Shown: positions 10,895 through 18,726 of the stretch, in pieces
Layout of the letters: every line of letters starts with the position of its first letter
Position numbering within the stretch: the first letter of the stretch is position 1
Assembly (NCBI GenBank): GCA_963750895.1
Contig: CAVVSD010000001.1
Location: 124,001-188,000 of the forward strand
Source of the DNA: CAVVSD01 sp963750895
GTDB lineage: Bacteria > Actinomycetota > Thermoleophilia > Solirubrobacterales > Solirubrobacteraceae
Length of the DNA: 64,000 nucleotides
Direction of reading: 5' to 3'
The notes under the pieces: generated by a model
Seen by the model: only the letters and a program-made list of their open reading frames with translations
Databases searched by the model: none
Told to the model about the DNA's origin: nothing
Program-made: the position numbers and the translations under genes

Positions 10895-12367
10895 GTGGCG
10901 CACCGCTCCGAGCAGCCGACCGCGCCGTACCTCGACGCCGTCGTCGGATACGCGTTCCGGGGGCCCGGGCGCTTCCACGTCCCCGGCCACAAGGGCGGCG
11001 TCGGCGCCGACCCCGGGCTGCGTTTCGCGCTCGGCGACCGGGCGCTGGCGTTCGACGTCTGCCAGGACCTCGAGGGCATCGACGTCGGGCCCTCGCCGAC
11101 GCCCTACGAGCGCGCGGAGCTGCTCGCCGCCGAGGCCTACGGCGTCCGCCGCTCCTGGTTCCTCACGAACGGCGCGACCCAGGGCAACCACGCGATGTGC
11201 CTCGCGCTGGCGCCGCTCGGTCGCAAGGTCATCGCGCAGCGCAACTCGCACGCGTCGATCGTCGACGGGCTCGTCCTCAGCGGCGGCATCCCGTCGTTCG
11301 TCGCTCCCGAGTACGACCTCGAGCTGGGCATGGCCAACGGGGTCACGCCCGCGTCGGTCGCCCGGGCGCTGGAGGAGACCCCGGACGCAGGTGCCGTCTT
11401 CCTCGTCTCGCCGACGTACTACGGCATGGTCGCCGACATCGCCGGCTGCGCCGAGGTCTGCCACGCGGCGGGCGTGCCGCTCGTCGTCGATCAGGCATGG
11501 GGTCCGCACTTCGGCTTCCATCCCGACCTGCCGCCCGGCGCGGCGTCCCTGGGCGCGGACGCGGTGCTCACGTCGACGCACAAGATCATCGGATCGCTCA
11601 CGCAGAGCGCGATGCTGCACGTCGTCGACGGCGAGCGCATCGACATCGGCGCGGTCGGTCGCGCGATGCGGCTCCTGCGCACGACCTCGCCGTCCTCGCT
11701 CCTGCTCGCGTCGCTCGACGCGTCGCGCCGCCAGATCGCGGTCCACGGCGAGGCGATCCTCCACGAGACGCTCGCGGCGGTCATGCGCACGCGCGCGAAG
11801 CTCGCCGCGGTGCCCGGCCTCGCGCTGATCGGCGAGGACATGGTCGGCCGCCCCGGCGTCGTCGCGTGGGACCCGATGCGCATCGCGATCGACGTGCGCG
11901 GGACCGGCTGCAGCGGCTACGAGGTCGTCGACGCCCTGCGCCAGTCCTACGACGTGCAGCCCGAGCTGGCCACGCACGCGACGGTCGTCCTCGTCGTGGG
12001 CGCCGGCGAGCGCCCGGAGGCGCTCGAGCGCGTCGCGGGGGACATCGACGAGACCGTCAAGCGCATCTCGCGCCCGGGCGAGGCCGAGGCGCTCGTGCGC
12101 CCGCCGGCGGCGCTGGGCAACGAGATGGCCGTCCCGCCGCGCGAGGCGTTCCTCGGGGTGGCGGAGCTCGTCGGCGTCGACGATGCCGTCGGCCGCATCT
12201 CGTGCGAGTCGATCGCCGGCTATCCGCCGGGCATCCCGGCGCTCCTGCCGGGCGAGCGCATCACGGCGGAGACGGTCGCCTACCTGCGCGAGCTCGTCGC
12301 GAGCGGCGCGCGCCTGCACGGGGCGAGCGACCCCGCGTTCGGCACGATCAACGTCCTCGCCGGCTAG
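10895..12367 (+). CDS. Orn/Lys/Arg decarboxylase-family PLP enzyme
   Basis: 490-residue fold-type I PLP enzyme of the arginine/lysine/ornithine decarboxylase group. The family signature FHVPGHKGG stands at about residues 30-38, the cofactor-stacking segment is GATQGNHAMCLAL, the PLP aspartate is in PLVVDQAWGPHFG and the Schiff-base lysine is in TSTHKIIGSLTQ. A C-terminal domain (from about residue 380) ends in CESIAGYPPGIPALLPGE, also a family signature. The size fits the short Gram-positive SpeA/YaaO-type enzymes used in polyamine synthesis; substrate choice among Arg, Lys and Orn cannot be read. GTG start, 7 bp after prfB. Confidence 0.85.
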   Translation: MAHRSEQPTAPYLDAVVGYAFRGPGRFHVPGHKGGVGADPGLRFALGDRALAFDVCQDLEGIDVGPSPTPYERAELLAAEAYGVRRSWFLTNGATQGNHAMCLALAPLGRKVIAQRNSHASIVDGLVLSGGIPSFVAPEYDLELGMANGVTPASVARALEETPDAGAVFLVSPTYYGMVADIAGCAEVCHAAGVPLVVDQAWGPHFGFHPDLPPGAASLGADAVLTSTHKIIGSLTQSAMLHVVDGERIDIGAVGRAMRLLRTTSPSSLLLASLDASRRQIAVHGEAILHETLAAVMRTRAKLAAVPGLALIGEDMVGRPGVVAWDPMRIAIDVRGTGCSGYEVVDALRQSYDVQPELATHATVVLVVGAGERPEALERVAGDIDETVKRISRPGEAEALVRPPAALGNEMAVPPREAFLGVAELVGVDDAVGRISCESIAGYPPGIPALLPGERITAETVAYLRELVASGARLHGASDPAFGTINVLAG

Positions 12368-13926
12368 CGCACCCTGAAGGTCAGCTTCCGGGCGGTCCCG
12401 ATGCGGCCCGACCCATCGACCGCGACGACCGCGACCGACGCCGTGCCGCGCGGCAGGCGCGGGAGGCGCAGGGTCCACGTGGTGCCGGTGCCCTTCGTGC
12501 CGGTCACGCGCGCGGTCTTCGTGCACGTGGTGCGGCGGCCGCTCTTGCGGCAGCTCTGCTTCCACGTGACCGTGCCCGTGACGCGGCGGATCCCGGAGGA
12601 GGGTGCGGGGTCGGTGACGCGCATGGACACCGTGCAGCGCCGGCCGGCGCACCGCGCGGCGACGCGGGAGATGCGCGGCGAGACGCCGTCGGTCGTGCTC
12701 GCCTGACCCGACAGGCCGGGCGGCGCCACGGCGGGCGGCGTCGGCACCCGCGGCGTCTCGGGCGATGGGATCTGGGTGGTCGGGACGCTCGCGGGCGAGA
12801 CCGGCGTCGATGACGACGTCGCCCACGCGGTGCCGCCGTCGTTGCGCGCGAGCTCGACGCAGGAGAGCCCGGAGGTGTCCCCCGGCGCGACGGTGTACGT
12901 GTTCGCGGGACCGGCCTGGACGACCAGCGTCGTCCCGTCCGCCTTGAGGCGGTGGAACTCGTAGGTGAAGGTCAGGTCGGTCCCGGTCCACGTGCCGGGC
13001 GTGCAGGTGACCACGTCGCCGACGGTCGCGGATGCGGGCATGGACGGAGCGGTGACGCTGACGGGGGACCAGACCGGATCGGGGTCGGTGGCGAACGCGC
13101 GCAGCGCCGCGTCGCCGAGCCGCGCGTAGACGCCGGGGAACGCGGCGTCGCCGCAGCCGGTGCCCCAGGACGTGACGCCGACGAGGCGCCAGGCGGAGGG
13201 GTTCTCGAGCTGCCCCGCGGACCCCATCCGGTAGGCGATCGGGCCGCCGGAATCACCGAGGCACGTGTCCGCGCCGGTGGATCCGCGGGCGCAGAGCATC
13301 GTGGCGCCGACGAAGTCGGCACCGTATGCGGATGCGCAGGCGTCATCCGAGAGGCGGTTGACGTTCGCCCAGTTCAGCTTGCGCTGCACGTCGTAGCCGG
13401 TCGTGTCCTCCGGGTCCGTCGTCGTGTAGCCCCAGCCCGTGATGCGCAGCGATGCGCCGACGTCCCACAGTGCGGCCTCGGAGGCGTCGATGACGCTCAC
13501 GGGCGAGCCCGGCGCGCTGGATGGGATGCGCACGAGCGCCAGATCGCCGCTGGGTGTCCCGTTGGGCGTGGCCTGCAGGTTCAGGCCCGGGTAGAGCGCG
13601 ACCGCGGTCGCGCGGGAGAACGTCGTGCTCGACAGCACGGTGTTGCCGCTGAAGACGGTGACGTGATCGGGGACGGCGATCCGTCCGTCGTCGTCGATCA
13701 CGCAGTGCGCCGCGGTCAGGACGAGATCGGGGGCCACGCGGGTTCCGCCGCAGAACCAGTCCTGGTTGTCCATGGTGGTGGTGATCGCCACCTGCCACGG
13801 ATAGGAGGTGTCCGGCGTACTGGTCCCGCCCGACACCTGGCCGCCGACGATCGCCTGCGCCGGAGCGGCGGCGGCGAGGGCGGCGACGAGCGATACGAGG
13901 GCGACGACGAGCGACCGAGGGACCAT
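12364..13926 (-). CDS. Secreted trypsin-like (S1) serine protease
   Basis: 520 residues. Signal peptide MVPRSLVVALVSLVAALAAA ends in APAQA, followed by IVGGQVSGG, the classic zymogen-activation N-terminus. The catalytic triad is complete: histidine in VLTAAHCV, aspartate in GDLALVRI, serine in CLGDSGGPI; cysteine pairs are typical of S1. After the protease domain (to about residue 260) comes an Ig-like region, a Pro/Thr linker and a C-terminal domain of about 110 residues with four cysteines, similar in style to that of the cupredoxin-like protein. It converges on the PLP decarboxylase with a 4-bp overlap and starts 21 bp from the divergent tocopherol-type operon. Confidence 0.93.
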   Translation of the reverse strand: MVPRSLVVALVSLVAALAAAAPAQAIVGGQVSGGTSTPDTSYPWQVAITTTMDNQDWFCGGTRVAPDLVLTAAHCVIDDDGRIAVPDHVTVFSGNTVLSSTTFSRATAVALYPGLNLQATPNGTPSGDLALVRIPSSAPGSPVSVIDASEAALWDVGASLRITGWGYTTTDPEDTTGYDVQRKLNWANVNRLSDDACASAYGADFVGATMLCARGSTGADTCLGDSGGPIAYRMGSAGQLENPSAWRLVGVTSWGTGCGDAAFPGVYARLGDAALRAFATDPDPVWSPVSVTAPSMPASATVGDVVTCTPGTWTGTDLTFTYEFHRLKADGTTLVVQAGPANTYTVAPGDTSGLSCVELARNDGGTAWATSSSTPVSPASVPTTQIPSPETPRVPTPPAVAPPGLSGQASTTDGVSPRISRVAARCAGRRCTVSMRVTDPAPSSGIRRVTGTVTWKQSCRKSGRRTTCTKTARVTGTKGTGTTWTLRLPRLPRGTASVAVVAVDGSGRIGTARKLTFRVR

Positions 13927-13947
13927 GCCCGACACGCATCGGCAGAC

Positions 13948-14940
13948 ATGAGCTGCCACCTTGAGTCCTGGACGATGATTTCTCCTGAGAGGTTGCTGAA
14001 CACGTACCGGCGCACAGGCGCCGATCCGCCCTTCGGCGACCCCCGCCGCCATCACGGCGTGCCCATGGAGGGCTACTTCTGGCGGCTCACCGACGTGCGC
14101 TCCGGCAGGGTCGTCGTCGCCTTCACCGGCGTGAGCAGGGACGCCGGGGGCGCGACCTGGGCGACCGTCGGGCTCGCCGAGCATCCCGGTGGTCTCGTGC
14201 GCACGGTCGTCGCGCCGCACGCCGAGGCGGATCACGAGCGCCTCGGCGTCCGGGTCGGCACGCAGCTGCGCGCCGACGAGGACGGGCTCGACGTCGACCT
14301 CGGCCCGGACGCATCCCTGCGGGTGCGCTTCACCGAGCGGGTCGGCTGGCCGCGGCGCGCGCTCGGCGGCGTCGGACTCGGGCACGTCGTCCCCGGGCTC
14401 GGGCAGTACTGGCACCCGCACATGCTGGACGCTCGCGTCGAAGGTGCGGCGCAGCTGGGCGAACGGCGCGTCGAGCTCACCGGCGCGCGCGCCTACGGGG
14501 AGAAGAACTGGACCCCCTACCCGCGCGGGTTCCCGTCGCTGTGGTGGTGGGGGCAGGCGCACGGGTTCGCGCGCGAGGACGTGTCCGTCGCCTTCGCGGG
14601 CGGGCGGATGCTCGGCATCCCGGCCGGCGCGGTCGTCGTGCGGCTGGGCGACGAGCTCGTGCACGTCGTCGGCCCGCCGGCGGCGCTCTCGATGCGGCTG
14701 GGCGAGGGGACGTGGGCCCTGCGTGCCCGGACGCTGCGCGACGTCGTCACCGTCGCCGGCGACGCGGACGGGGCGCCGTTCCGGTTCCCGGTGCCGGTCC
14801 CGCGCGAGCGCCGCGCCGAGGCGGACGTCAGCGCGATGCACCTCGCCGGGCGCGTGCACCTCGTCGTCCGGCGCGGCGGCACGGTGCGGTTCGCGGGGAC
14901 ATCACGACTCGCAGGACTCGAGCAGGGTAGGGAGGGCTGA
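13948..14940 (+). CDS. Tocopherol cyclase-like protein (VTE1 family)
   Basis: 330 residues from ATG 13948, or 321 from ATG 13975. The segment YGEKNWTPYPRGFPSLWWWG (about residues 183-202) matches the YSEKNWG...FP..W.WVQ signature of plant and cyanobacterial tocopherol cyclase, and MEGYFWRLTD near residue 40 resembles the FEGWY motif at its N-terminus. The rest is beta-rich with many tryptophan/glycine turns, as expected for this beta-barrel lipocalin-like family (cyanobacterial members about 360 residues). Tocopherol cyclase closes the chromanol ring of prenylated quinols. The gene is first in an operon: its TGA overlaps the ATG of the VTE3-like methyltransferase, and a homogentisate prenyltransferase follows. 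Context makes the call much stronger than sequence alone. Confidence 0.75.
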   Translation: MSCHLESWTMISPERLLNTYRRTGADPPFGDPRRHHGVPMEGYFWRLTDVRSGRVVVAFTGVSRDAGGATWATVGLAEHPGGLVRTVVAPHAEADHERLGVRVGTQLRADEDGLDVDLGPDASLRVRFTERVGWPRRALGGVGLGHVVPGLGQYWHPHMLDARVEGAAQLGERRVELTGARAYGEKNWTPYPRGFPSLWWWGQAHGFAREDVSVAFAGGRMLGIPAGAVVVRLGDELVHVVGPPAALSMRLGEGTWALRARTLRDVVTVAGDADGAPFRFPVPVPRERRAEADVSAMHLAGRVHLVVRRGGTVRFAGTSRLAGLEQGREG

Positions 14941-15725
14941 TGCCGCCGATCCAGCACAAGCGCGAGGCCTACTGGTTCTACTTCGTCGTCTCGCGCGTCT
15001 ACGACCGGTGGGTCAACCCGCTGTTCTGGACCGCGCGGATGCGCACGGAGGCGCTCGAGCTCGCGCGACTCGGCCCTGGGATGGACGTCGTCGACGTCGG
15101 GGCGGGCACCGGCTTCGCGACCGAGGGGATCGTCGAGCTCGCAGACGCCGACCGCGTCACGCTGCTCGATCAGTCCCCGCACCAGCTCGCGCAGGCCCGC
15201 GCCAAGCCGGCGCTCGCGCGGTGCGCGATCGTCCGCGGCGACGCCGAGGATCTGCCCTTCGCGACCGACTCCGCCGATCGCTACGTCTCGACCGGGAGCA
15301 TCGAGTACTGGCCGGACCCGCAGCGTGGCATCGCGGAGGCCTACCGCGTGCTCCGGCCGGGCGGCATCGCGATGCTGGCCGGGCCCGTGCTGCCGACGCA
15401 CCCGGTGGCACGCCGGCTCGCGGACGCGTGGATGCTCTTCCCCGAGGAGGGCGAGTACCGCGCGTGGTTCGCGGCCGCCGGCTTCACCGACATCGAGGTG
15501 CGCCGGATGGCACCCGACTGGTTCGGGGGCGAGTTCGCGGTCGCGATCGCCGGGCGCAAGGAGACCCCCGGGCACTCGCCCGTCGCGCTCGCGCCGCCGG
15601 AGCCGCCCGATGCGCCGATGACGCCGCGCCGCTGGCTTCGCTTCGCCGCGGGCTCCGTCGCGGGTCTCGCGTTCGTCCCCGTCGCGCTGGCGCTCTCGCT
15701 GCGCGCGCGGCTCCGGCGCCGGTGA
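14940..15725 (+). CDS. MPBQ/MSBQ methyltransferase, plant/archaeal VTE3 type
   Basis: 261-residue SAM-dependent methyltransferase. The SAM loop is VVDVGAGTGFATEGIVELAD (about residues 50-69). Several stretches match, from memory, the plant 37-kDa inner-envelope VTE3 protein almost word for word: IQHKREAYWFYFVVSRVYDR at the start, LLDQSPHQLAQA (75-86), GDAEDLPFATDSADRYVS (100-117), GSIEYWPDPQRGI (119-131) and AWMLFPEEGEYRAWF (163-177). A C-terminal hydrophobic segment (about 233-253) followed by RARLRRR is a membrane anchor, as in VTE3. In plants the enzyme methylates 2-methyl-6-phytyl- or solanesyl-benzoquinol. It sits between the cyclase and prenyltransferase genes with start/stop overlaps on both sides. 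Confidence 0.85.
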   Translation: MPPIQHKREAYWFYFVVSRVYDRWVNPLFWTARMRTEALELARLGPGMDVVDVGAGTGFATEGIVELADADRVTLLDQSPHQLAQARAKPALARCAIVRGDAEDLPFATDSADRYVSTGSIEYWPDPQRGIAEAYRVLRPGGIAMLAGPVLPTHPVARRLADAWMLFPEEGEYRAWFAAAGFTDIEVRRMAPDWFGGEFAVAIAGRKETPGHSPVALAPPEPPDAPMTPRRWLRFAAGSVAGLAFVPVALALSLRARLRRR

Positions 15726-16618
15726 GGCCGCTCGTCCTGCTCTGGCGCTTCGGGCGCCCGCACACCCTCATCGGCACCACCCTCAGCGTCCTGGGGGTCT
15801 ACGTGCTCGTGGCGGTCGACGTCGCGGAGGTCGGCGACCGGCTCGGCGACCTGCTGGCCACCCTCGTCGCGGCGTTGAGCGTGAACGTCTTCATCACGGG
15901 GATCAACCAGCTCACCGACGTCGAGATCGACCGCATCAACAAGCCGTTCCTGCCCATCGCCGCGGGCGACCTGTCGCCCCGCGCCGGGCGCTGGATCGTC
16001 GCCGCGTCGGCGGCGCTGCCGATCGCGATGGCGCTCACGCAGGGCTGGATCGAGATCGCCGCGGTCCTCGCCGGTCTGGTCGTCGGCGTCGCCTACTCGC
16101 TCCCGCCGCTGCGGCTGAAGCGCTGGCCGGCGCTCGCGGCGCTCTCGATCAGCGGCGTGCGGGCCCTCGTCGTGAACCTCGGCGTGGCGCTGCACTTCTC
16201 GGACTCGCTCGCGGGCGTGCTCGTCGTCCCGGCCGGCGTGTGGGTGCTGACCGCGTTCGTCGCGCCGTTCAGCGTGGCGATCGCGCTCCTGAAGGACGTG
16301 CCGGACATCGAGGGCGACCGGCGGTACCGGATCGCGACCTACAGCGTGCGCCTCGGGGGCGCCGTGGTCCTGCGGGCGGGGCTCGCCCTGCTCGGCGTCG
16401 CCTACGTCGGGATCGCGATCGCGGCGCCGTTCCTGCTCGACGGCTGGCCCGCCGTGTTCCTCGCGGGCTCGCACCTCCTCGTCCTCGCGGCGCTGCTCGT
16501 CGCGGCGCGCCGCACCGACCCGGCCGATCGCGCCGTCTTCACCGGCTTCTACATGTTCGTGTGGAAGCTGTTCTTCCTCGAGTACGTGATCGTGCCGCTC
16601 GCCTGGCTCATGGCGTGA
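15722..16618 (+). CDS. Homogentisate prenyl/phytyltransferase (UbiA family, VTE2 type)
   Basis: 298-residue UbiA-superfamily membrane prenyltransferase with about nine hydrophobic helices. It opens LWRFGRPHTLIGTTLSVLGV and has NQLTDVEIDRINKPFLPIAA (63-82), the first Asp-rich motif in the exact form of cyanobacterial and plant homogentisate phytyltransferases; the second Asp motif is KDVPDIEGDR (191-200), and VAYSLPPLRLKRWP (123-136) is also shared. The reaction joins a prenyl diphosphate (phytyl, geranylgeranyl or solanesyl) to homogentisate with loss of CO2, giving the substrate of the VTE3-like methyltransferase. GTG start overlaps the methyltransferase stop. The prenyl donor cannot be predicted; MenA or chlorophyll-synthase assignment is less likely given the motif form and neighbours. 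Confidence 0.85.
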   Translation: MRPLVLLWRFGRPHTLIGTTLSVLGVYVLVAVDVAEVGDRLGDLLATLVAALSVNVFITGINQLTDVEIDRINKPFLPIAAGDLSPRAGRWIVAASAALPIAMALTQGWIEIAAVLAGLVVGVAYSLPPLRLKRWPALAALSISGVRALVVNLGVALHFSDSLAGVLVVPAGVWVLTAFVAPFSVAIALLKDVPDIEGDRRYRIATYSVRLGGAVVLRAGLALLGVAYVGIAIAAPFLLDGWPAVFLAGSHLLVLAALLVAARRTDPADRAVFTGFYMFVWKLFFLEYVIVPLAWLMA

Positions 16619-17144
16619 CCGCCTCGGCGCGGGCGACCGCGAGAGGCAGCGGCTCGGAGCCGATGACGCGCTCGAAGCGGCGCACGAGCAGCCACAGCGC
16701 CCGCAGCTGCAGGCGGGCGAAGCGGTCGGTCGGCGCGACGCGCGCCTCGCTGACCAGCGCGCTGCCGGCGTCGTCCTCCTCGACCCAGTGGCCGAAGAGC
16801 ACGCGCACGGTCCCGGGCCGCGTCCACTCGCGGAACGTCCTGACGTCGATGCGCGCGTAGTCGCGGGCGGACGTCCAGATCGGCCCGCACAGGCCGGAGA
16901 TCGACCAGTCGGGCCCCTCGTCGAGGACCGCGAAGGGGTAGCGCGAGAACAGGTCGGTGAAGCGCAGGTCCGCCGGGGTGTCCGGGATGCGCCAGCGGAC
17001 GAGGCGCCCGAGGGACCGCGTCTCGTCCAGGCGGATCTCCTGTGCCGCGTGCCAGAGGTCGGCGGGCTGCGCGCGCGACGTCCGGCGGTGGCGGCTCGTG
17101 ACCTGCGGGTCGGCGAGCCAGGTATCGAGATCCGGGGCGGCCAC
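16608..17144 (-). CDS. Conserved hypothetical protein
   Basis: 178-residue soluble protein with no signal peptide or membrane segment. It alternates short strands and aromatic-rich turns (RWRIPDTPADLRFTDLFSRYPFAVLDEGPDWSISGL) and ends in a long amphipathic helix rich in Arg/Leu (RLQLRALWLLVRRFERVIG), a layout that reminds me of SRPBCC/polyketide-cyclase-like or DUF2867-type lipid-binding folds; I cannot assign it firmly. It converges on the prenyltransferase with an 11-bp overlap and is divergently placed from nadC. Confidence 0.6.
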   Translation of the reverse strand: MAAPDLDTWLADPQVTSRHRRTSRAQPADLWHAAQEIRLDETRSLGRLVRWRIPDTPADLRFTDLFSRYPFAVLDEGPDWSISGLCGPIWTSARDYARIDVRTFREWTRPGTVRVLFGHWVEEDDAGSALVSEARVAPTDRFARLQLRALWLLVRRFERVIGSEPLPLAVARAEAVTP

Positions 17145-17183
17145 GCTCAGCCCCCTACCCCGTCGCGCCTATGCTGCGCGCCC

Positions 17184-18014
17184 ATGCAGACCGAGCTCTC
17201 AGACCTCGTCGCACGCGCGCTCGCGGAGGACGTCGGCACCGGCGACGTCACGAGCGCCGCGACGGTGCCCGAGACCGCGCGGGCCGTCGCGACCATCACG
17301 CAGAAGGCACCGGGCGTCGTCTTCGGGCTCGACGCGGCGGAGGCCGTGTTCCGCAGCCTCGACCCCGATGCCGAGATCGAACGGCTGGGCCCCGAGGGCG
17401 AGTGGCGCGAGTCAGGGCCCGTGCTGCAGGTCGCGGGCAGCGCACGCGCGCTGCTGGCGGGCGAGCGCACCGCGCTGAACATCCTGGGCCGGTTGTCGGG
17501 TGTCGCGACGCTCACTGCGAAATGCGTACGGGCGATCGAGGGCACCGGCGCACAGGTCCTCGACACACGCAAGACGACGCCGGGCCTGCGGGCGCTCGAG
17601 AAGGCCGCCGTCGCGGCCGGTGGCGGGCGCAACCACCGCTTCGGCCTGTGGGACGAGATCCTCATCAAGGAGAACCACGCGACGATGGCGGGCGGCGTCG
17701 GCCCGGCCGTGCGCGCGGCCCGCGACATGTTCCCCGACCTCCCGCTGGAGGTCGAGTGCCGCGACACCGCCGAGATCGCCGAGGCGCTCGCCGCGGGCGC
17801 CCCGCGCATCCTGCTCGACAACATGGATCCGGCGCGTCTGCGCACGGCCGTCGAGCAGGTCGCAGGCCGCGCGGTGCTGGAGGCCAGCGGCGGGATGACG
17901 CTCGACACGCTGCGCGAGCACGCCGCCAGCGGCGTGGACTTCATCTCCGTCGGGGCGCTCACGCACTCCGCGCCGGTGCTCGACCTGTCGCTGCTGTTGA
18001 CGCCGGTGGCCTGA
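17184..18014 (+). CDS. nadC: Nicotinate-nucleotide pyrophosphorylase (quinolinate phosphoribosyltransferase)
   Basis: 276-residue NadC: quinolinate plus PRPP gives nicotinate mononucleotide, pyrophosphate and CO2 in de novo NAD synthesis. Hallmarks are EDVGTGDVTS near the N-terminus, LLAGERTALNILGRLSGVAT, the active-site DTRKTTPGLRALEKAAV and GGRNHRFGLWDEILIKENH, then VECRD, LLDNMDP and LEASGGM of the barrel. Length is normal. It converges with and overlaps nrtR by 56 bp; nadA follows beyond nrtR. No nadB is present in the window. Confidence 0.95.
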   Translation: MQTELSDLVARALAEDVGTGDVTSAATVPETARAVATITQKAPGVVFGLDAAEAVFRSLDPDAEIERLGPEGEWRESGPVLQVAGSARALLAGERTALNILGRLSGVATLTAKCVRAIEGTGAQVLDTRKTTPGLRALEKAAVAAGGGRNHRFGLWDEILIKENHATMAGGVGPAVRAARDMFPDLPLEVECRDTAEIAEALAAGAPRILLDNMDPARLRTAVEQVAGRAVLEASGGMTLDTLREHAASGVDFISVGALTHSAPVLDLSLLLTPVA

Positions 18015-18672
18015 ACGCCGCCAGCGGCCGGGACACGACGAGCTCCGCCCGGCTGAACGCGAACTCCGCGGCGGGCCGCCCCCCTGCGTTTCCTGCGGGG
18101 GCGCGCGTCGCGCCGGTCGGTGCGATGAGGCCGTCGCGGCCGAGCACCCGGCCGAGGTTGGTGGGGGAGACGGTGTAGCCGAGCACCGCCTCGTAGAGGG
18201 CGGCGAGCTCGCGCAGCGTGAAGCGCTCGGGCGCGAGGGCGAACGCGACGTTCGAGTAGGACAGCTTGCCGCGCAGCCGCTCGTGGGCCCGGTGGACTGC
18301 GCCCTCGTGACCGAAGGCGACCGGCGGCAGGTCGGCGACCGGGTGCCACGCCGTGTCGGGCGGCAGCTCGCCCTGCGCGCCGGGCGGGATGAGCGCGACG
18401 TAGGCGGTGTCGAGCAGCCACAGCTCGGGGTGCGTGTCCGCGCTCGCCCGCGTGTCGAGCTGCTCGAGGTGCCCGACGACGGTGACCCCGACCTTCGACG
18501 CCAGGTGCCGGCGCGTCGCGTCGTCGAGCGACTCGCCCTCGCGCACGAACCCTCCGGGCAATGACCAGGTCTCGTCCGGACGACGCCAGAGCAGCGTCTC
18601 CAGGCGGTCGGTGACGCGCAGGACGACGGCGTTGACGACAGGGGCGGCGAGTGGGTGGCGGGGTGCTGACAT
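17959..18672 (-). CDS. nrtR: NrtR: Nudix-related regulator of NAD synthesis
   Basis: 237 residues: an N-terminal Nudix-like fold (about 1-140) followed by a winged helix (about 150-220). The Nudix box is degenerate (GGFVREGESLDDATRRHLASKVGV), lacking the full REXXEE catalytic pattern, which is usual for NrtR, where ADP-ribose binding replaces hydrolysis. The C-terminal half has the NrtR-type KLSYSNVAFALAPERFTLRELAALYEAVLG and TNLGRVLGRDGLIAPTG. NrtR represses NAD genes until ADP-ribose rises. It lies between nadC (convergent) and nadA (divergent), ideal for controlling them. Confidence 0.88.
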   Translation of the reverse strand: MSAPRHPLAAPVVNAVVLRVTDRLETLLWRRPDETWSLPGGFVREGESLDDATRRHLASKVGVTVVGHLEQLDTRASADTHPELWLLDTAYVALIPPGAQGELPPDTAWHPVADLPPVAFGHEGAVHRAHERLRGKLSYSNVAFALAPERFTLRELAALYEAVLGYTVSPTNLGRVLGRDGLIAPTGATRAPAGNAGGRPAAEFAFSRAELVVSRPLAAFRPPASTAATGRAPARSA

Positions 18673-18685
18673 CGGTTCGGATCTA

Positions 18686-18708
18686 GTTTACGACCGTCAG
18701 GCGAAAAC
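18686..18708. promoter_or_regulatory. Candidate NrtR operator
   Basis: An imperfect palindrome in the 54-bp spacer between the divergent nrtR and nadA starts: GTTTACG (18686-18692), 9-bp spacer, CGAAAAC (18702-18708), matching at 6 of 7 positions. It is the only A/T-rich dyad there and is centred about 30 bp before the nadA ATG. Assignment to NrtR rests on position only. Confidence 0.4.
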
Positions 18709-18726
18709 GGTGCTACCCTCCCGGCC

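Noticed and set aside
13948..16618. Menaquinone (MenA/MenG) interpretation of the UbiA and methyltransferase genes
   Set aside because: The aspartate-rich motif and flanking text follow homogentisate prenyltransferases, and the methyltransferase carries VTE3-specific wording and a C-terminal anchor; a cyclase partner also has no role in menaquinone synthesis.
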